DNA of 64,000 nt. It comes from Xylanimonas protaetiae. Lineage in GTDB: Bacteria; Actinomycetota; Actinomycetes; Actinomycetales; Cellulomonadaceae. The position numbers and the translations under genes were made by a program. The stretch covers positions 3,353,440-3,417,439 of the forward strand of contig NZ_CP035493.1 in the NCBI RefSeq assembly GCF_004135385.1. Reading direction: 5' to 3'. This document shows positions 1 to 8,652 of the stretch, piece after piece; the first letter of the stretch is position 1, and every line of letters begins with the position of its first letter. The notes beneath the pieces were generated by a model. That model saw only the letters and a list, made by a program, of their open reading frames with translations. It made no database searches and was not told the DNA's origin.

Positions 1-210
1 GCCGTGCTCGAACGGCAGGGCGACGACCGCCCTCTCTCCCGCGCCTAGCGAGGCCGTCACCTCGTCGGCCCAGCGGCGGTCGGCGAACGTCGTGGTCGTG
101 GTGGCGACCACCAGCCCGGCGGCGACGGCGTCCGCGCCGGCGAAGGTCGCACGGTGCGCGGTGGCCGGGTCGGTCGCGAGGACGTCGCGGGGCTCGGTCA
201 CGGCGGTCAC
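1..210 (-). CDS. dhbC: Isochorismate synthase, N-terminal part (gene runs off the left edge)
   Basis: The first 70 codons are present, starting at GTG 210; the rest lies left of the window. The visible part ends with ERAVVALPFEHG, which resembles the early GALPF motif of EntC/DhbC isochorismate synthases. These enzymes convert chorismate to isochorismate, the first step to 2,3-dihydroxybenzoate. The start codon overlaps the stop of the preceding dehydrogenase as GTGA, so the two genes are probably translationally coupled. The assignment leans on that pathway neighbour, because the catalytic domain cannot be seen. A second GTG at 201 is an alternative start. Confidence 0.6.
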   Translation of the reverse strand, partial: MTAVTEPRDVLATDPATAHRATFAGADAVAAGLVVATTTTTFADRRWADEVTASLGAGERAVVALPFEHG

Positions 211-998
211 AGGGACGCACCCCCGTCGACGTAGACCTGCTGCAGGGTCACGTGGCGGGCGTCGTCCGACAGCAGGAAGCACACCAGGGCGGCGACGTCC
301 TCCGGGGCGCCGAGCCGGCCGAGCGGGATGCCGACGCGGAACCGCGCCGGGTCGCCGCCGATCGCGGCGGCGGCCCCGGTCTCGGCGTCCGGCCACAGGT
401 CGCGCTGCATCGCGGTGTCCGTGGAGCCGGGCTCGACGACGTTGCAGCGAATCCCCCGGGCGGCGAGCTCGAGCCCGGCGCAGCGGGTCAGCGCGGAGGT
501 CGCGGCCTTGGACGCGGCGTACGCGATCATCCCCGCCCGGGGCACGCGCGCCGCGTTGGAGCTGACGACGACGACGGAGCCGCCGTCGCGCATCGCGGTG
601 GTGCCGTGCCGCAGCACGTGGAGCACGCCGCTGGTGTTGACGGCGAGGTGGCGGTGCCAGGACTCGTCGGTGACCTCGGTGAGCCCGCCCGGCTCGAGGA
701 CGCCCGCCGCGGACGCGATCCCGTCGAGCGGGCCGAGCGCCGCGACCGCCGCGGTCACGGCGTCGCCGACGGCGCCGGGGTCCGCGACGTCCGCGGTGAG
801 CGCGAGCGCATGGCGCGCCCCTGCCGCCACGGCCTGCTCCGCCGTCGACGCGAGGCCCGCGACGTCCCGGTCGAGCAGCGCGAGCGCCGCTCCCGCGGCG
901 GCCAGCCGCAGGGCCGTCGCCCGCCCGATCCCCGACGCCGCCCCCGTCACCAGCACGGTCCCCGCCGTCCCGCCTGTCCTGCCACCTGCCACGTCCAT
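207..998 (-). CDS. dhbA: 2,3-dihydro-2,3-dihydroxybenzoate dehydrogenase (SDR family)
   Basis: This 263-residue short-chain dehydrogenase oxidises 2,3-dihydro-2,3-dihydroxybenzoate to 2,3-dihydroxybenzoate, the catechol unit of enterobactin- and bacillibactin-type siderophores. Visible are the nucleotide-binding TGAASGIG at residues 18-25, a catalytic serine in VVSSNAA, the YAASK tyrosine-lysine pair, and EntA/DhbA-type stretches NVVEPGSTDTAMQRDLW and GIPLGRL, ending in VDGGASL. ATG 998 is preferred to a GTG 54 bases upstream because GGGGAGAGG lies just before it. It overlaps the next gene (isochorismate synthase) by four bases. General SDR activity is certain; the DHB substrate is inferred from family motifs and neighbours. 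Confidence 0.85.
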   Translation of the reverse strand: MDVAGGRTGGTAGTVLVTGAASGIGRATALRLAAAGAALALLDRDVAGLASTAEQAVAAGARHALALTADVADPGAVGDAVTAAVAALGPLDGIASAAGVLEPGGLTEVTDESWHRHLAVNTSGVLHVLRHGTTAMRDGGSVVVVSSNAARVPRAGMIAYAASKAATSALTRCAGLELAARGIRCNVVEPGSTDTAMQRDLWPDAETGAAAAIGGDPARFRVGIPLGRLGAPEDVAALVCFLLSDDARHVTLQQVYVDGGASL

Positions 999-1082
999 CG
1001 ACCTCTCCCCGTCGTCTGCGGCGTCCGTCCCGACGCCTGTCGTCCCCTGCACGTGTCGTCCCGCGCCCGTCCGGGGCGCGGC

Positions 1083-1116
1083 AAGGGGGCGGTGCGGCGC
1101 GCCGCACCGCCCCCTT
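1083..1116. terminator. Perfect 34-base palindrome after the WxL-like gene
   Basis: The sequence from AAGGGGGCGG to its exact complement forms a 17-bp perfect stem with no mandatory loop. It lies 7 bases beyond the stop of the 869-residue secreted protein and 85 bases upstream of dhbA. There is no U tract, as is usual for high-GC terminators. It could also attenuate read-through into dhbA. Confidence 0.65.
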
Positions 1117-1122
1117 CCGGCG

Positions 1123-3732
1123 TCAGCTCAGCGTGAGCGTCAGCACTGCCGCGTAGCCGCCCGGCGTGACCGTCGTCGGTGCCCGGAGCGTGAGCCCGGC
1201 GGCGACCTTGGCCGTGCCCCGGCCCGTGCCGGCCGCGGCCGACGCGAGCGGCGACGTGACGTCCAGCCCGGTCGCCTTCGCGGCGCCGGCCGCGACCACC
1301 TGGCCGGGGCTCGCGGAGAGCACCGACGGCGTCCAGCCGAGCGCCGAGCCAGGGAACGTCGCCGCGCCGGACGTGAAGTCCGAGACCTGGCCGACGAGGT
1401 TCCAGCCGACGTCGGCCGTGCGGACGTCCGCGACCGTGACGGTCGGGAGCGTGCCGTCCGCGACGAAGGCCTCGGCCGTGGCGTCGAGCTCGGCGGTGCC
1501 GAGGTCGGCCGTGGCGCCGCCGACCGAGAGCGTCAGCCCGCCCGCGGCCGGGATCTCGACGAGCACCTCGACAGCGGAGCTGCCGCCTTCCTCCCCGGGC
1601 TGGCCCGGCTCCCCTGGGCCCGCGTCGCCGGCGCTGATCTTCCACACCTTGTTGCCCGTCGCCTTGTCGACGACGTAGGCGTTGCCGAGGCCGTCGACGC
1701 TCACGTGGTTGGCGCGCGCGATCGGCAGGTTGGCCACCTTGGTGCCGTCCGCCTCCAGCACGGTCACCGTGGTACCGCCGAAGTTGGTGACGTAGACGAG
1801 GTGGTGCACCGGGTCGAAGGCGGTGTTGAGCGCGCCCGCCCCCGTGGGGATCTCGGCGAGCGTCGCGCCCGTGGTGGCGTCGGCGATGACGACGTCGTCG
1901 CTGTTCTGGCTGGCGATCCAGAGGCGGTTCGCGGCGGCGTCGTACGCGATGCCGGACGCGCCGCGACCACCCACGTCGATGCCCTCGACCGTCAGGAACG
2001 ACGTCTGAAGCGTCGTCGTGTCGACCTTGACGACCTTGTTGCTCGACAGGCTCGGCGAGACCAGCACGCCGTCGCTCAGCGCGAGCGACATGGGGCTGTA
2101 CTCGGCGCGGGGGCCGGTCGGGATGTCGGTGATCTTCTCGTACGGGGTGCCGTCGCCGTCGTTGTCGCCGCCCTCGAACACGGCGATGGAGCCGTCGCCC
2201 GTGGTGCCCTCGCTGGCCGAGCTGACGAAGACGCGGTCGGACCTCGGGTCGTAGACGACGTCGCGCGAGTGCGTGACGGTGCCGGCGGGGTGCTGCTTGA
2301 GCAGCGTGAGGTCGGCGGCCGAGTAGACGGCGACGGCGTTGGTGCGGGTGTTGGTCACCCACACGGTGCCGTGGACGTCGTCGACGCCGATGCCGTAGGG
2401 CGCGAGGCCGGCGGCACCGCTCGGGTCGGTGACGTCCTTCGGGTGGACCGAGCCGAGGACGGCGAGCGTGTCCGGGTCGACCTTGTACAGGTAGCCGTCC
2501 TCGGCGGCGCCGGTCCCGGCGGCCGCGGTGGCGAACAGGGCGTCCTCCGCGGCGCTGTAGGCCGACTGGTAGAGGCCCTGGGCGATGCCGTCGCCGTTCG
2601 ACGTCAGCGTGAAGCGGTCCTCGCCGCCGACCGGCGACGAGTCCGGCGAGATCTTCTGGCCGGGCAGGTCGAAGGTGCCGGCCGGGTTGGCGAGCGTCAC
2701 CGCGACGGGGTGGGTGCCGAGCGCGGCGTCCGCGGCGATCGAGTACGCGACCGTCGTCGCGCCCGCGGTGTCGGCGGCGGCAGGCAGGCCCGTGAAGGCG
2801 ACGTCGGCGCCTTCGAACGCGACCGACGCGACCGTGGAGCCGGCGGGCAGGTTCTTCAGGGTCAGCGAGCCCGAGGCGCCCTGCGCGAGGGCCGAGAAGG
2901 TGGCGGCGGGGGCGGTCGTGACCGCGCGCGTGATCGTGCCCGACGTCGGCCCGGTGAGGGTCACCGTGTGGGCGCCCGCGCGCAGCGTGCCCGGGGCGAA
3001 CACGAGCGTCGAGCCGGTCAGCGCGCCCGTGGCCGAGGCGGTGCCGCCCGCGGTCCACGCCTTGTCGGCGCCGTCGACCGTCGCCGTCAGAGCCTCGCCC
3101 GCGGCGAAGGTGCCGGCCGCGGCGGCGACGCTGAGCGTGACCTGGTCGGCGGGGGCGCCGCGGCCGCCGGCCGAGGCGTTGACGGTCACGGTGTCCGCGG
3201 TGACCGTGAACGTCACGTACACGGAGCGGGGGGTGTCGCCGCCGGGCTTCATCGAGCCCGACAGCAGCTGGAGGTGGTGGGTGCTGCCGGGCGCCCACGC
3301 CGCGGCGAGCGCCGGGCTGGTGGTGGCGGGCGTCGGGAACGGGACGTCGACGCTGAAGCCGCCGTCCGCGTCGGCCTGGATGCCGGTCCAGATGGCGGCC
3401 GTCGACGAGCCCGCGCCCGGGAAGGTGTAGCGGCCCGCGGCGGGCTCGACGGTCAGGACGTCGGCCTCGACGCCGCCCGCGGCGCCGAGCTTCACGGCGA
3501 TCCACGAGCCGGCGCCGTCCGGGGCGGTCCAGCCCGAGCCCTCGAGGTGGATCGCGTCGCCCACGGTGACGTTGTCGGCGACCGACACGGTCGCCGAGCC
3601 GCCCGCACCGGTGAGCCAGGTGCCCTGGTCGGCGAACGCGGGCGCCGCGGTGGTCAGGGCCGCCAGGCCCAGGATCGCCGCGAGCGCCCCCGCACCCACG
3701 CGAGCCGTCCGTCTCTGGACGGTGGTTGTCAT
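1123..3732 (-). CDS. Secreted beta-propeller protein with WxL-like C-terminal domain
   Basis: This 869-residue exported protein starts at ATG 3732 behind AAGGGGA. It has a signal peptide (about residues 1-35, ending APAFA), then a beta-rich Ig-like domain (about 38-190) ending LLSGSMKPGGDTPRSVYVTF. A second Ig-like stretch follows. Then come YVTN-like propeller repeats (VWVTNTRTNAVAVY, RLWIASQNSDDVVI, LVYVTNFGGTTVTVL) and a C-terminal domain containing GWNLVGQVSDF, LGWTPSV and a final GYAAVLTLTLS. That last domain matches the layout of WxL-type cell-wall-binding domains: a W-x-L core and a terminal strand. There is no LPXTG or membrane anchor, so wall attachment would be non-covalent. An iron box lies 20 bases upstream. 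Exact ligand is unknown; a role in iron, siderophore or heme capture is inferred from context. Confidence 0.75.
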   Translation of the reverse strand: MTTTVQRRTARVGAGALAAILGLAALTTAAPAFADQGTWLTGAGGSATVSVADNVTVGDAIHLEGSGWTAPDGAGSWIAVKLGAAGGVEADVLTVEPAAGRYTFPGAGSSTAAIWTGIQADADGGFSVDVPFPTPATTSPALAAAWAPGSTHHLQLLSGSMKPGGDTPRSVYVTFTVTADTVTVNASAGGRGAPADQVTLSVAAAAGTFAAGEALTATVDGADKAWTAGGTASATGALTGSTLVFAPGTLRAGAHTVTLTGPTSGTITRAVTTAPAATFSALAQGASGSLTLKNLPAGSTVASVAFEGADVAFTGLPAAADTAGATTVAYSIAADAALGTHPVAVTLANPAGTFDLPGQKISPDSSPVGGEDRFTLTSNGDGIAQGLYQSAYSAAEDALFATAAAGTGAAEDGYLYKVDPDTLAVLGSVHPKDVTDPSGAAGLAPYGIGVDDVHGTVWVTNTRTNAVAVYSAADLTLLKQHPAGTVTHSRDVVYDPRSDRVFVSSASEGTTGDGSIAVFEGGDNDGDGTPYEKITDIPTGPRAEYSPMSLALSDGVLVSPSLSSNKVVKVDTTTLQTSFLTVEGIDVGGRGASGIAYDAAANRLWIASQNSDDVVIADATTGATLAEIPTGAGALNTAFDPVHHLVYVTNFGGTTVTVLEADGTKVANLPIARANHVSVDGLGNAYVVDKATGNKVWKISAGDAGPGEPGQPGEEGGSSAVEVLVEIPAAGGLTLSVGGATADLGTAELDATAEAFVADGTLPTVTVADVRTADVGWNLVGQVSDFTSGAATFPGSALGWTPSVLSASPGQVVAAGAAKATGLDVTSPLASAAAGTGRGTAKVAAGLTLRAPTTVTPGGYAAVLTLTLS

Positions 3733-3750
3733 CCGAGTCCCCTTGCTTTG

Positions 3751-3769
3751 AAAGGTTAGCCTTACCTTG
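3751..3769. promoter_or_regulatory. Iron box (DtxR/IdeR-type operator)
   Basis: The 19 bases AAAGGTTAGCCTTACCTTG form a near palindrome closely matching the actinobacterial iron-box consensus TTAGGTTAGGCTAACCTAA. It sits 19 bases upstream of the WxL-like gene start, where a DtxR, IdeR or DmdR repressor loaded with iron would block transcription. Confidence 0.85.
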
Positions 3770-3830
3770 GTCGGATGAAATGTAGGCAAGACTTGTCCGT
3801 TTGTGCAACGGTGCCGTACGTCACACCGCG

Positions 3831-4877
3831 TCAGCGCGGGCCGGAGCGTGCGCGGCCGGTCCCCAGCAGCCACGCGAGGTACACCCCGCCGACCAGCCCC
3901 GTGACCACCCCGACCGGCAGGACCACGGGCGCGAGCGCCCGCTGGGCGACGACGTCGGACGTCACGAGCAGCAGCGCCCCCAGGGCCGCCGCGGCCCCCG
4001 CTCCCGCCCCGGACCCGCGCGTCAGGCGGCGGGCGAGCTGCGGCGCCGCGAGCGCGACGAACCCCACCGGGCCGGCCGCAGCCGTGCCGGCCGCGGCCAG
4101 CGCGATCCCCACGACCACCGCGCCCAGGCGCGCCCGGGGCACGTCGACGCCGAGCGCGGCGGCCAGGTCGTCGCCGAGGTCGAGCAGCGCGAGCGTCCGC
4201 TGGGCGGCCAGCGCGACGGGCAGGAGGACGCCCACGGCGACGAGCAGCGGCACGGCGGTCTCCCAGCCCCGGGCGTCGAGGCTGCCGACCAGCCACGTCT
4301 GCGCGGCGGTGGCGTCCCCGAGCGAGGCGCGCGTCAGCAGGTAGCCGTTGGCCGAGGTGAGGACCGCCGCGGTGCCGATGCCGACGAGGACGAACCGGTG
4401 CCCCGTCGTCGTGCCCCCGGACGACGAGAGCGCGAGCACCGCCAGCGCGCACGCCAGGCCGCCCGCCAGCGCACCGCCGGCGACGGCGGCCGTGCCGCCG
4501 CCCAGCACGACGATCGCGACGAGGGCGCCGGTCGCGGAGCCCGCCGTGAAGCCGACGACGTCCGGGCTGCCGAGCGGGTTGCGGGTCAAGGACTGGAACA
4601 GCGCCCCGGAGGCGCCGAGGGCGGCCCCGACGACGGCACCGGTGACGAGGCGCGGCAGCCGCAGCCCGACGACGACGAGCTGCGTGCGCTGGTCGCCGCC
4701 GCCGAGCAGCGCGGCCAGCACCTCGGCCGGCGACGTCGGGACGTCGCCCACGACGAGGCCGAAGAGCACGACGCCCAGCAGCGCTCCGAGCACCGACGCC
4801 GTGACGACGGCGGTCCGGGCGCGTCGCCGTGCCGCGAGCCGGGCCGCCAGCCCCGCCACGGGCGGGACCGCGCTCAT
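3831..4877 (-). CDS. FecCD-family siderophore/heme ABC transporter permease (FepG-like)
   Basis: This 348-residue integral membrane permease has the FecCD signatures LRLPRLVTGAVVGAALGASGALFQ (split here by position: about residues 63-86), TRNPLGSPDVVGF and, near the end, GPVGFVALAAPQLARRL followed by LPVGVVTGLVGGVYL. It should pair with the second permease to form the membrane channel for Fe-siderophore or heme. ATG 4877 is chosen because CAGGAG precedes it and it overlaps the stop of the upstream permease as ATGA. It is the last gene of a four-gene minus-strand operon (DUF916, sortase, two permeases). No ATPase subunit is encoded in the visible part of the locus. Confidence 0.9.
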   Translation of the reverse strand: MSAVPPVAGLAARLAARRRARTAVVTASVLGALLGVVLFGLVVGDVPTSPAEVLAALLGGGDQRTQLVVVGLRLPRLVTGAVVGAALGASGALFQSLTRNPLGSPDVVGFTAGSATGALVAIVVLGGGTAAVAGGALAGGLACALAVLALSSSGGTTTGHRFVLVGIGTAAVLTSANGYLLTRASLGDATAAQTWLVGSLDARGWETAVPLLVAVGVLLPVALAAQRTLALLDLGDDLAAALGVDVPRARLGAVVVGIALAAAGTAAAGPVGFVALAAPQLARRLTRGSGAGAGAAAALGALLLVTSDVVAQRALAPVVLPVGVVTGLVGGVYLAWLLGTGRARSGPR

Positions 4878-5946
4878 GCGGGGCTCCTGCGCGGCGAGAC
4901 CTGTGCGCCCCGCGGGCGCCTCGGCCACGGTCCACGCCGTCGTCGCCCCGGCCGCCGTCGCACGAGATGGACGAACACGGGCCCGCCGACCGCGGCGACG
5001 ACGATGCCGACCTCGAGCTCGCCCGGCCGTGCGACGACGCGGCCGACGAGGTCGGCGGCGAGCACGAGCACTCCCCGCCGAGCGCGGAGAGAGCGGTGAC
5101 CCAGCGTTGGGAGGACGGCGCCCACCGGCGCACCACGTGGGGGACGGTGAGCCCGACGAACCCGATCGGTCCGGCGGCGGCGGTCGCCGCGCCGCACACG
5201 AGCATGATCGCGAGGACGCCGAGCGCGTGCACCAGCCGCAGGTGCACGCCGAGGGCCTGCGCGACGTCGTCGCCGAGCGCGAGCGAGTCGAGCGCGCGCC
5301 CGAGCCCGACGGCGAGGAGCAGCCCGACGGCGACGAACGGGGCCACGCCGCTCAGCACGGCGGACCCGCGCCCCTCGAGCGACCCGACCGCCCAGAAGCG
5401 GAACGAGTCGAAGGCGGCGGGGAACGACAGCACCAGCCCCTGGGTGGCCGCGACGAGCGCCGCGCTGATCGCGGTGCCCGCGAGCACGGTGCTCGTGGGG
5501 CTTCCCGGGTCGGACCCGCGCCGCGCCAGCGCCTGCACCAGCACGGAGGCCACCATCGCCCCGGCCATCGCCCACGCGACGGTGTCGACGACGGTGGTCG
5601 CGAGGGACAGCGCGAGGCCGACGGCGACGAAGACGGCCGCGCCCGCGTTGACGCCGAGCAGCCCGGGGTCGGCCAGCGGGTTGCGCGTGAGGGCCTGCAT
5701 GAGAGCGCCCGCGGCACCGAGCGCGAGCCCGACCACGACGGCGAGGAGCGTCCGCGGCAGCCGCAGCTCCCAGACGAGGGCGTGCTCGGCCGTCCCGCCG
5801 CGCAGCGCGTCGAGCACGTCCGCGACGGGGACGGGCCGCGAGCCGACCAGCAGGCCGAGCGCCATGAGCACCAGGAGCGCGGCGACCAGCCCGGCCGCGG
5901 CGAGGACCGCACGGCCCGTGCGACGGGCCGTCGGCACGGCGCTCAC
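4874..5946 (-). pseudogene. FecCD-family ABC permease (FepD-like), frameshifted
   Basis: From GTG 5946 the frame reads a FecCD permease: ELRLPRTLLAVVVGLALGA, TRNPLADPGLLGVNAG, then AAGPIGFVGLTVPHVVRRW. After codons for SALGG, near the run of four C on the plus strand at 5073-5076, the frame is lost. One frame over, the expected ending GVLVLAADLVGRVV and GELEVGIVVAAVGGPVF continues to a stop at 4874. Adding a single G restores one 357-residue protein of normal length. Both ends overlap neighbours by four bases (GTGA with sortase, ATGA with the next permease), which supports the repaired frame. Either a real -1 mutation or a sequence error; if real, the permease lacks its last helices. Confidence 0.85.
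5073..5076 (-). other. Frameshift site in the FepD-like gene
   Basis: On the minus strand the run reads CTCGGCGGGGAGTGCTC. Five G in place of four would join the two halves of the permease into one frame. This is the first of three similar -1 sites in the island. Confidence 0.75.
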
Positions 5947-7432
5947 CCGCCCACCGCCCGCCCTGCCGGTCCGGCCTCTGCCAGCTCCGCCTCGACCACC
6001 AGGCGGTTCGTGCTCCCGCCCAGCGAGTAGTCGCACGTGACGAGGGTGAGCTGCGACGTCGTCGGGACGGCCTGCGGCCGGTCGCGGACGGGCAGCAGCA
6101 CCGACACGGCCGCGGGCGGGACGACGCGCGTCCCCGTCACCGTGTACGTCCAGGTGCCCTGCGGGGTCTCGAAGCGGATCTCGTCGCCCGCGACGAGCTC
6201 GTGCAGGTCGACGAACGGGGCGCCGGCGCCGGAGCGCGCGTTGTGCCCGGCGACGACGACGTTGCCGACCTGCCCCGGCAGGGCGGTCCCCGGGTAGTGC
6301 CCGGGACCGCGGCGGAGCTGCTCGGGCACGACCCCTTCGACGACGGCGAGCTGCAGGCCGTCGAGCGCGGGGATCCGCAGCACCCCGACGAGGTCGCCCG
6401 TCACGGGCTCGGCAGGAGCGGCAGGGGTCTCGTCGGACGTGAGGGCCGGGGCGAACCCGGCGAGCAGCGCGGCCTGCGCCCGCTCGGCGCGGCTGTGCTC
6501 GAGCCACCGCGTCAGCCCCCAGTGCCCGGCGACGACGAGCGCGCCGACGAGCGCCGTGACGGCCACGGCGCGCAGCACCCGCCGGCGCAGCAGCAGCCAG
6601 GCCGCGAGGAACAGCACGACGGCCGCGGGGACCACCGGCCAGGACTCCACCTCGGCGACGAACACCGACCCGTGGTCGGCCGGGTCGAGCTCGCCGTGCA
6701 GCACGTACGCGCCCGCGAGCGGCGCGGGGACGCGCACGACGAGCTCGCGGGTGAGCGCGTCGCCCGGGTCGACCGCGGCGACGTCGAGCCGCCCGACCAC
6801 CTCGCCGCCCAGGGAGTCGCGCCCCGCGACGACGTCGACCGTGCGTGCCGTCGACGCGAGGTCCCCGGCGTTCTGCACCGTGACGGCGACGCGGTAGTCC
6901 GCGGGACCCCCGAGCGCCGCGACCACCGCACCGCGCCAGCCGCCCACCCGCTCCGCGGCCGCAGCGACCACGAGCCGCGAGGTCGGCACCACGGTCATCG
7001 GCCGGGGCGCGACGGCGCCGGTCGCGACGTCGGGGACCACGACGGGCAGCGTCGCGGTCACCTGCCCGGTCAGGGTCGTGGCCCGCACCACGCACGGGCA
7101 CGACGACGGCGGGGCCACGCCCAGCAGCGTCCCGGTCCCGGTCCCGTCCTCGCCGACGACGACCACCGTCGACTGCGCGGTCGCGCAGTCCGCGGACCCG
7201 GCGGCGGCCCCCGCCCCGCATAACGCCACCGAGACCACGCCGGCCGGCCAGCCGGCGAGCGTGACGTCGACCGGCTGCCCGACGCGCACCTCGGTCACGG
7301 CGACCTGCACGGTGGGGGCCGGGGTGGCCGGGGCCGGGACGGGCGGGTCGGCGGCGCTCGCGGCGCGACCCCCGCCGCGAGGCCGACGACGACGAGCACC
7401 GCGGTGAGGGCTGCGCGCCGGCGCACGGTCAT
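5943..7432 (-). CDS. Membrane sortase with N-terminal neocarzinostatin-like domain (signal peptide frameshifted)
   Basis: The C-terminal ~150 residues are a sortase: catalytic histidine in VVVAGHNAR, cysteine in LTLVTCDYSLGG and arginine in STNRLVV. Ahead of it are two hydrophobic segments (VVPAAVVLFLAAWLLL and AVAVTALVGALVVAGHW), a middle beta-rich domain, and an N-terminal Ig-like/neocarzinostatin-like domain with paired cysteines (VALCG...SADC). ATG 7432 overlaps the DUF916 stop as ATGA and encodes a good signal peptide (MTVRRRAALTAVLVVVGLAA), but in another frame. Adding one G to the run at 7369-7373 joins them into a 496-residue protein. As written, the catalytic frame has no credible start. 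Probable substrate: the LPQTG protein encoded divergently. Confidence 0.8.
7369..7373 (-). other. Frameshift site in the sortase signal-peptide region
   Basis: The minus strand carries five G in GCGGGGGTCGC. A sixth G would connect the signal peptide read from ATG 7432 to AASAADPPVPAPAT and the rest of the sortase. This is the second -1 site in the island. Confidence 0.7.
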
Positions 7433-8553
7433 GCCCGGTCACCGGAGGGCGCGTCCGCCGCCGCCGGCTCACCACCCGACGTCTCCGCCGTGTCACCACC
7501 CGACGCCGCCGCCGCGAGCCGCTCCTGCAGCTCCGCGACCTGCCGTGCCGTCGCGCGGCGCCGTCGCACCGCCCGCACCACGAGCCACCCGAGGGCGGCG
7601 AGCAGCGCGAGCGCCAGGAGCGCGACCCACGGGAACGCGTGCAGCGTCGCGGTGAACGGCACGGCCGTGACGGCGGCCACGCGGCCGGTCGCGTCGACCG
7701 GCTGGAGCGAGCCGGTGAGCGTCAGCAGCACGGCGGCCGGCACGCCGTGCAGGGTCGCGGTCTGCTCGACGGCGCTCCCGGGCAGCAGCTCGGGCAGCGC
7801 GGGCCCGGCGGCGTCCGCCGCGCCCCAGCCGAGGACGCCGTCGACGGCGACGTGCTGGGTGCCGGTCAGGCGCAGGTTCCCGGTGTTTGTCACCGTCCAC
7901 GTCACCTCGACGTCGCCGTCGAACGGGTTCCAGAAGCTGCCCGTGCGGTGTGCGCGCACGTCGCCCACCTGGAGGCGCGGCACCAGGTCGCCGGTCACGG
8001 AGAGGTAGGTGCGGGCGGCGACGCGCGCGTCGACGACCACCTGCTCCCCGGTGCCCGTGGTGCGCACGCTCGGCAGCGAGGTGACGATGCCGCCCACGTG
8101 GTCGCCCGGGGTGGCGTTCGCGGGGATCGTGATGTGGAACGGGACGTCGACGCGCGACCGGGCGGGGAGCGTCAGCGTCCCGTCGGGCGCCACGTCCGGG
8201 GAGTCGAACGTGGTCCAGGCGCCGACGTCCTGGGGTTCCTGCGCGCTGGCGAGCAGGTCGAAGTCGCCGCTCGCCGCGGTGCGGGCGTCAGTGGCGAAGA
8301 CCCGCAGGGTGATCTCCTGCGTCGAGAGGTTCGTGATGCCGACGACGTCGGAGACCACGGCCCCCGGGGCCGCCTCGAGCACGAAGTAGGGCCGCTGGCC
8401 GGGTCCTCCTTGCCCGGAGGGCGCCACCTGCCACGTCGTGGGCGCGGGTTCGGCGGCGGGGGTGTCGTCGGCGACGGCGGGTGCCGCGAGGGCCAGGAGC
8501 GCCGCGGCCACGGCGAAGGTGGGCGCGAGGGTGCGGCGGACGATCGTGCGCAA
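7429..8553 (-). CDS. DUF916 (WxL-interacting protein) family membrane-anchored protein
   Basis: This 374-residue protein matches the DUF916/WxL-interacting family. It has a signal peptide (to about residue 29, APAVADD) and a beta-sandwich region with NLSTQEITLRVFATDA, then VPFHITIPANATPGDHVGGIVTSL and VTNTGNLRLTGTQ. A C-terminal membrane helix (FPWVALLALALLAALGWLVV) is followed by a basic, coiled tail. In Firmicutes such proteins form cell-surface complexes with WxL proteins and small LPXTG proteins; here both partner types are adjacent. TTG 8553 is chosen because AGGAG lies six bases before it; a GTG at 8589 is possible. It is the first gene of the sortase-permease operon. Confidence 0.8.
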   Translation of the reverse strand: MRTIVRRTLAPTFAVAAALLALAAPAVADDTPAAEPAPTTWQVAPSGQGGPGQRPYFVLEAAPGAVVSDVVGITNLSTQEITLRVFATDARTAASGDFDLLASAQEPQDVGAWTTFDSPDVAPDGTLTLPARSRVDVPFHITIPANATPGDHVGGIVTSLPSVRTTGTGEQVVVDARVAARTYLSVTGDLVPRLQVGDVRAHRTGSFWNPFDGDVEVTWTVTNTGNLRLTGTQHVAVDGVLGWGAADAAGPALPELLPGSAVEQTATLHGVPAAVLLTLTGSLQPVDATGRVAAVTAVPFTATLHAFPWVALLALALLAALGWLVVRAVRRRRATARQVAELQERLAAAASGGDTAETSGGEPAAADAPSGDRA

Positions 8554-8633
8554 GGGGTGCTCCTGGTCGGTTCTCACGGTGGGTCTCACCGCGGGTCTCG
8601 CGGTGGCGGACGATGAGCATGGTCCGCTGAAGG

Positions 8634-8652
8634 TGAGGTTAGGCTAACCAAC
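8634..8652. promoter_or_regulatory. Iron box overlapping a -10 element of the FepB-like gene
   Basis: TGAGGTTAGGCTAACCAAC matches the iron-box consensus closely. It contains the -10-like hexamer TAGGCT (8640-8645), seven bases before GTG 8653, so the fepB-like mRNA is probably leaderless and repressed directly by iron-loaded DtxR/IdeR. The divergent DUF916 operon starts 81 bases away and may share the site. Confidence 0.85.

Noticed and set aside
1123-3732. HtaA-type heme-binding protein
   Set aside because: I could not find the HtaA domain pattern; the C-terminus fits a WxL-like domain and the centre a YVTN propeller.
3733-7221. One very long minus-strand frame running from the WxL-like gene through the permease region
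   Set aside because: Parts are real genes in that frame by coincidence of frame (propeller protein, most of the FepD-like permease); the rest is arginine/glycine-rich antisense-type translation interrupted by better genes.
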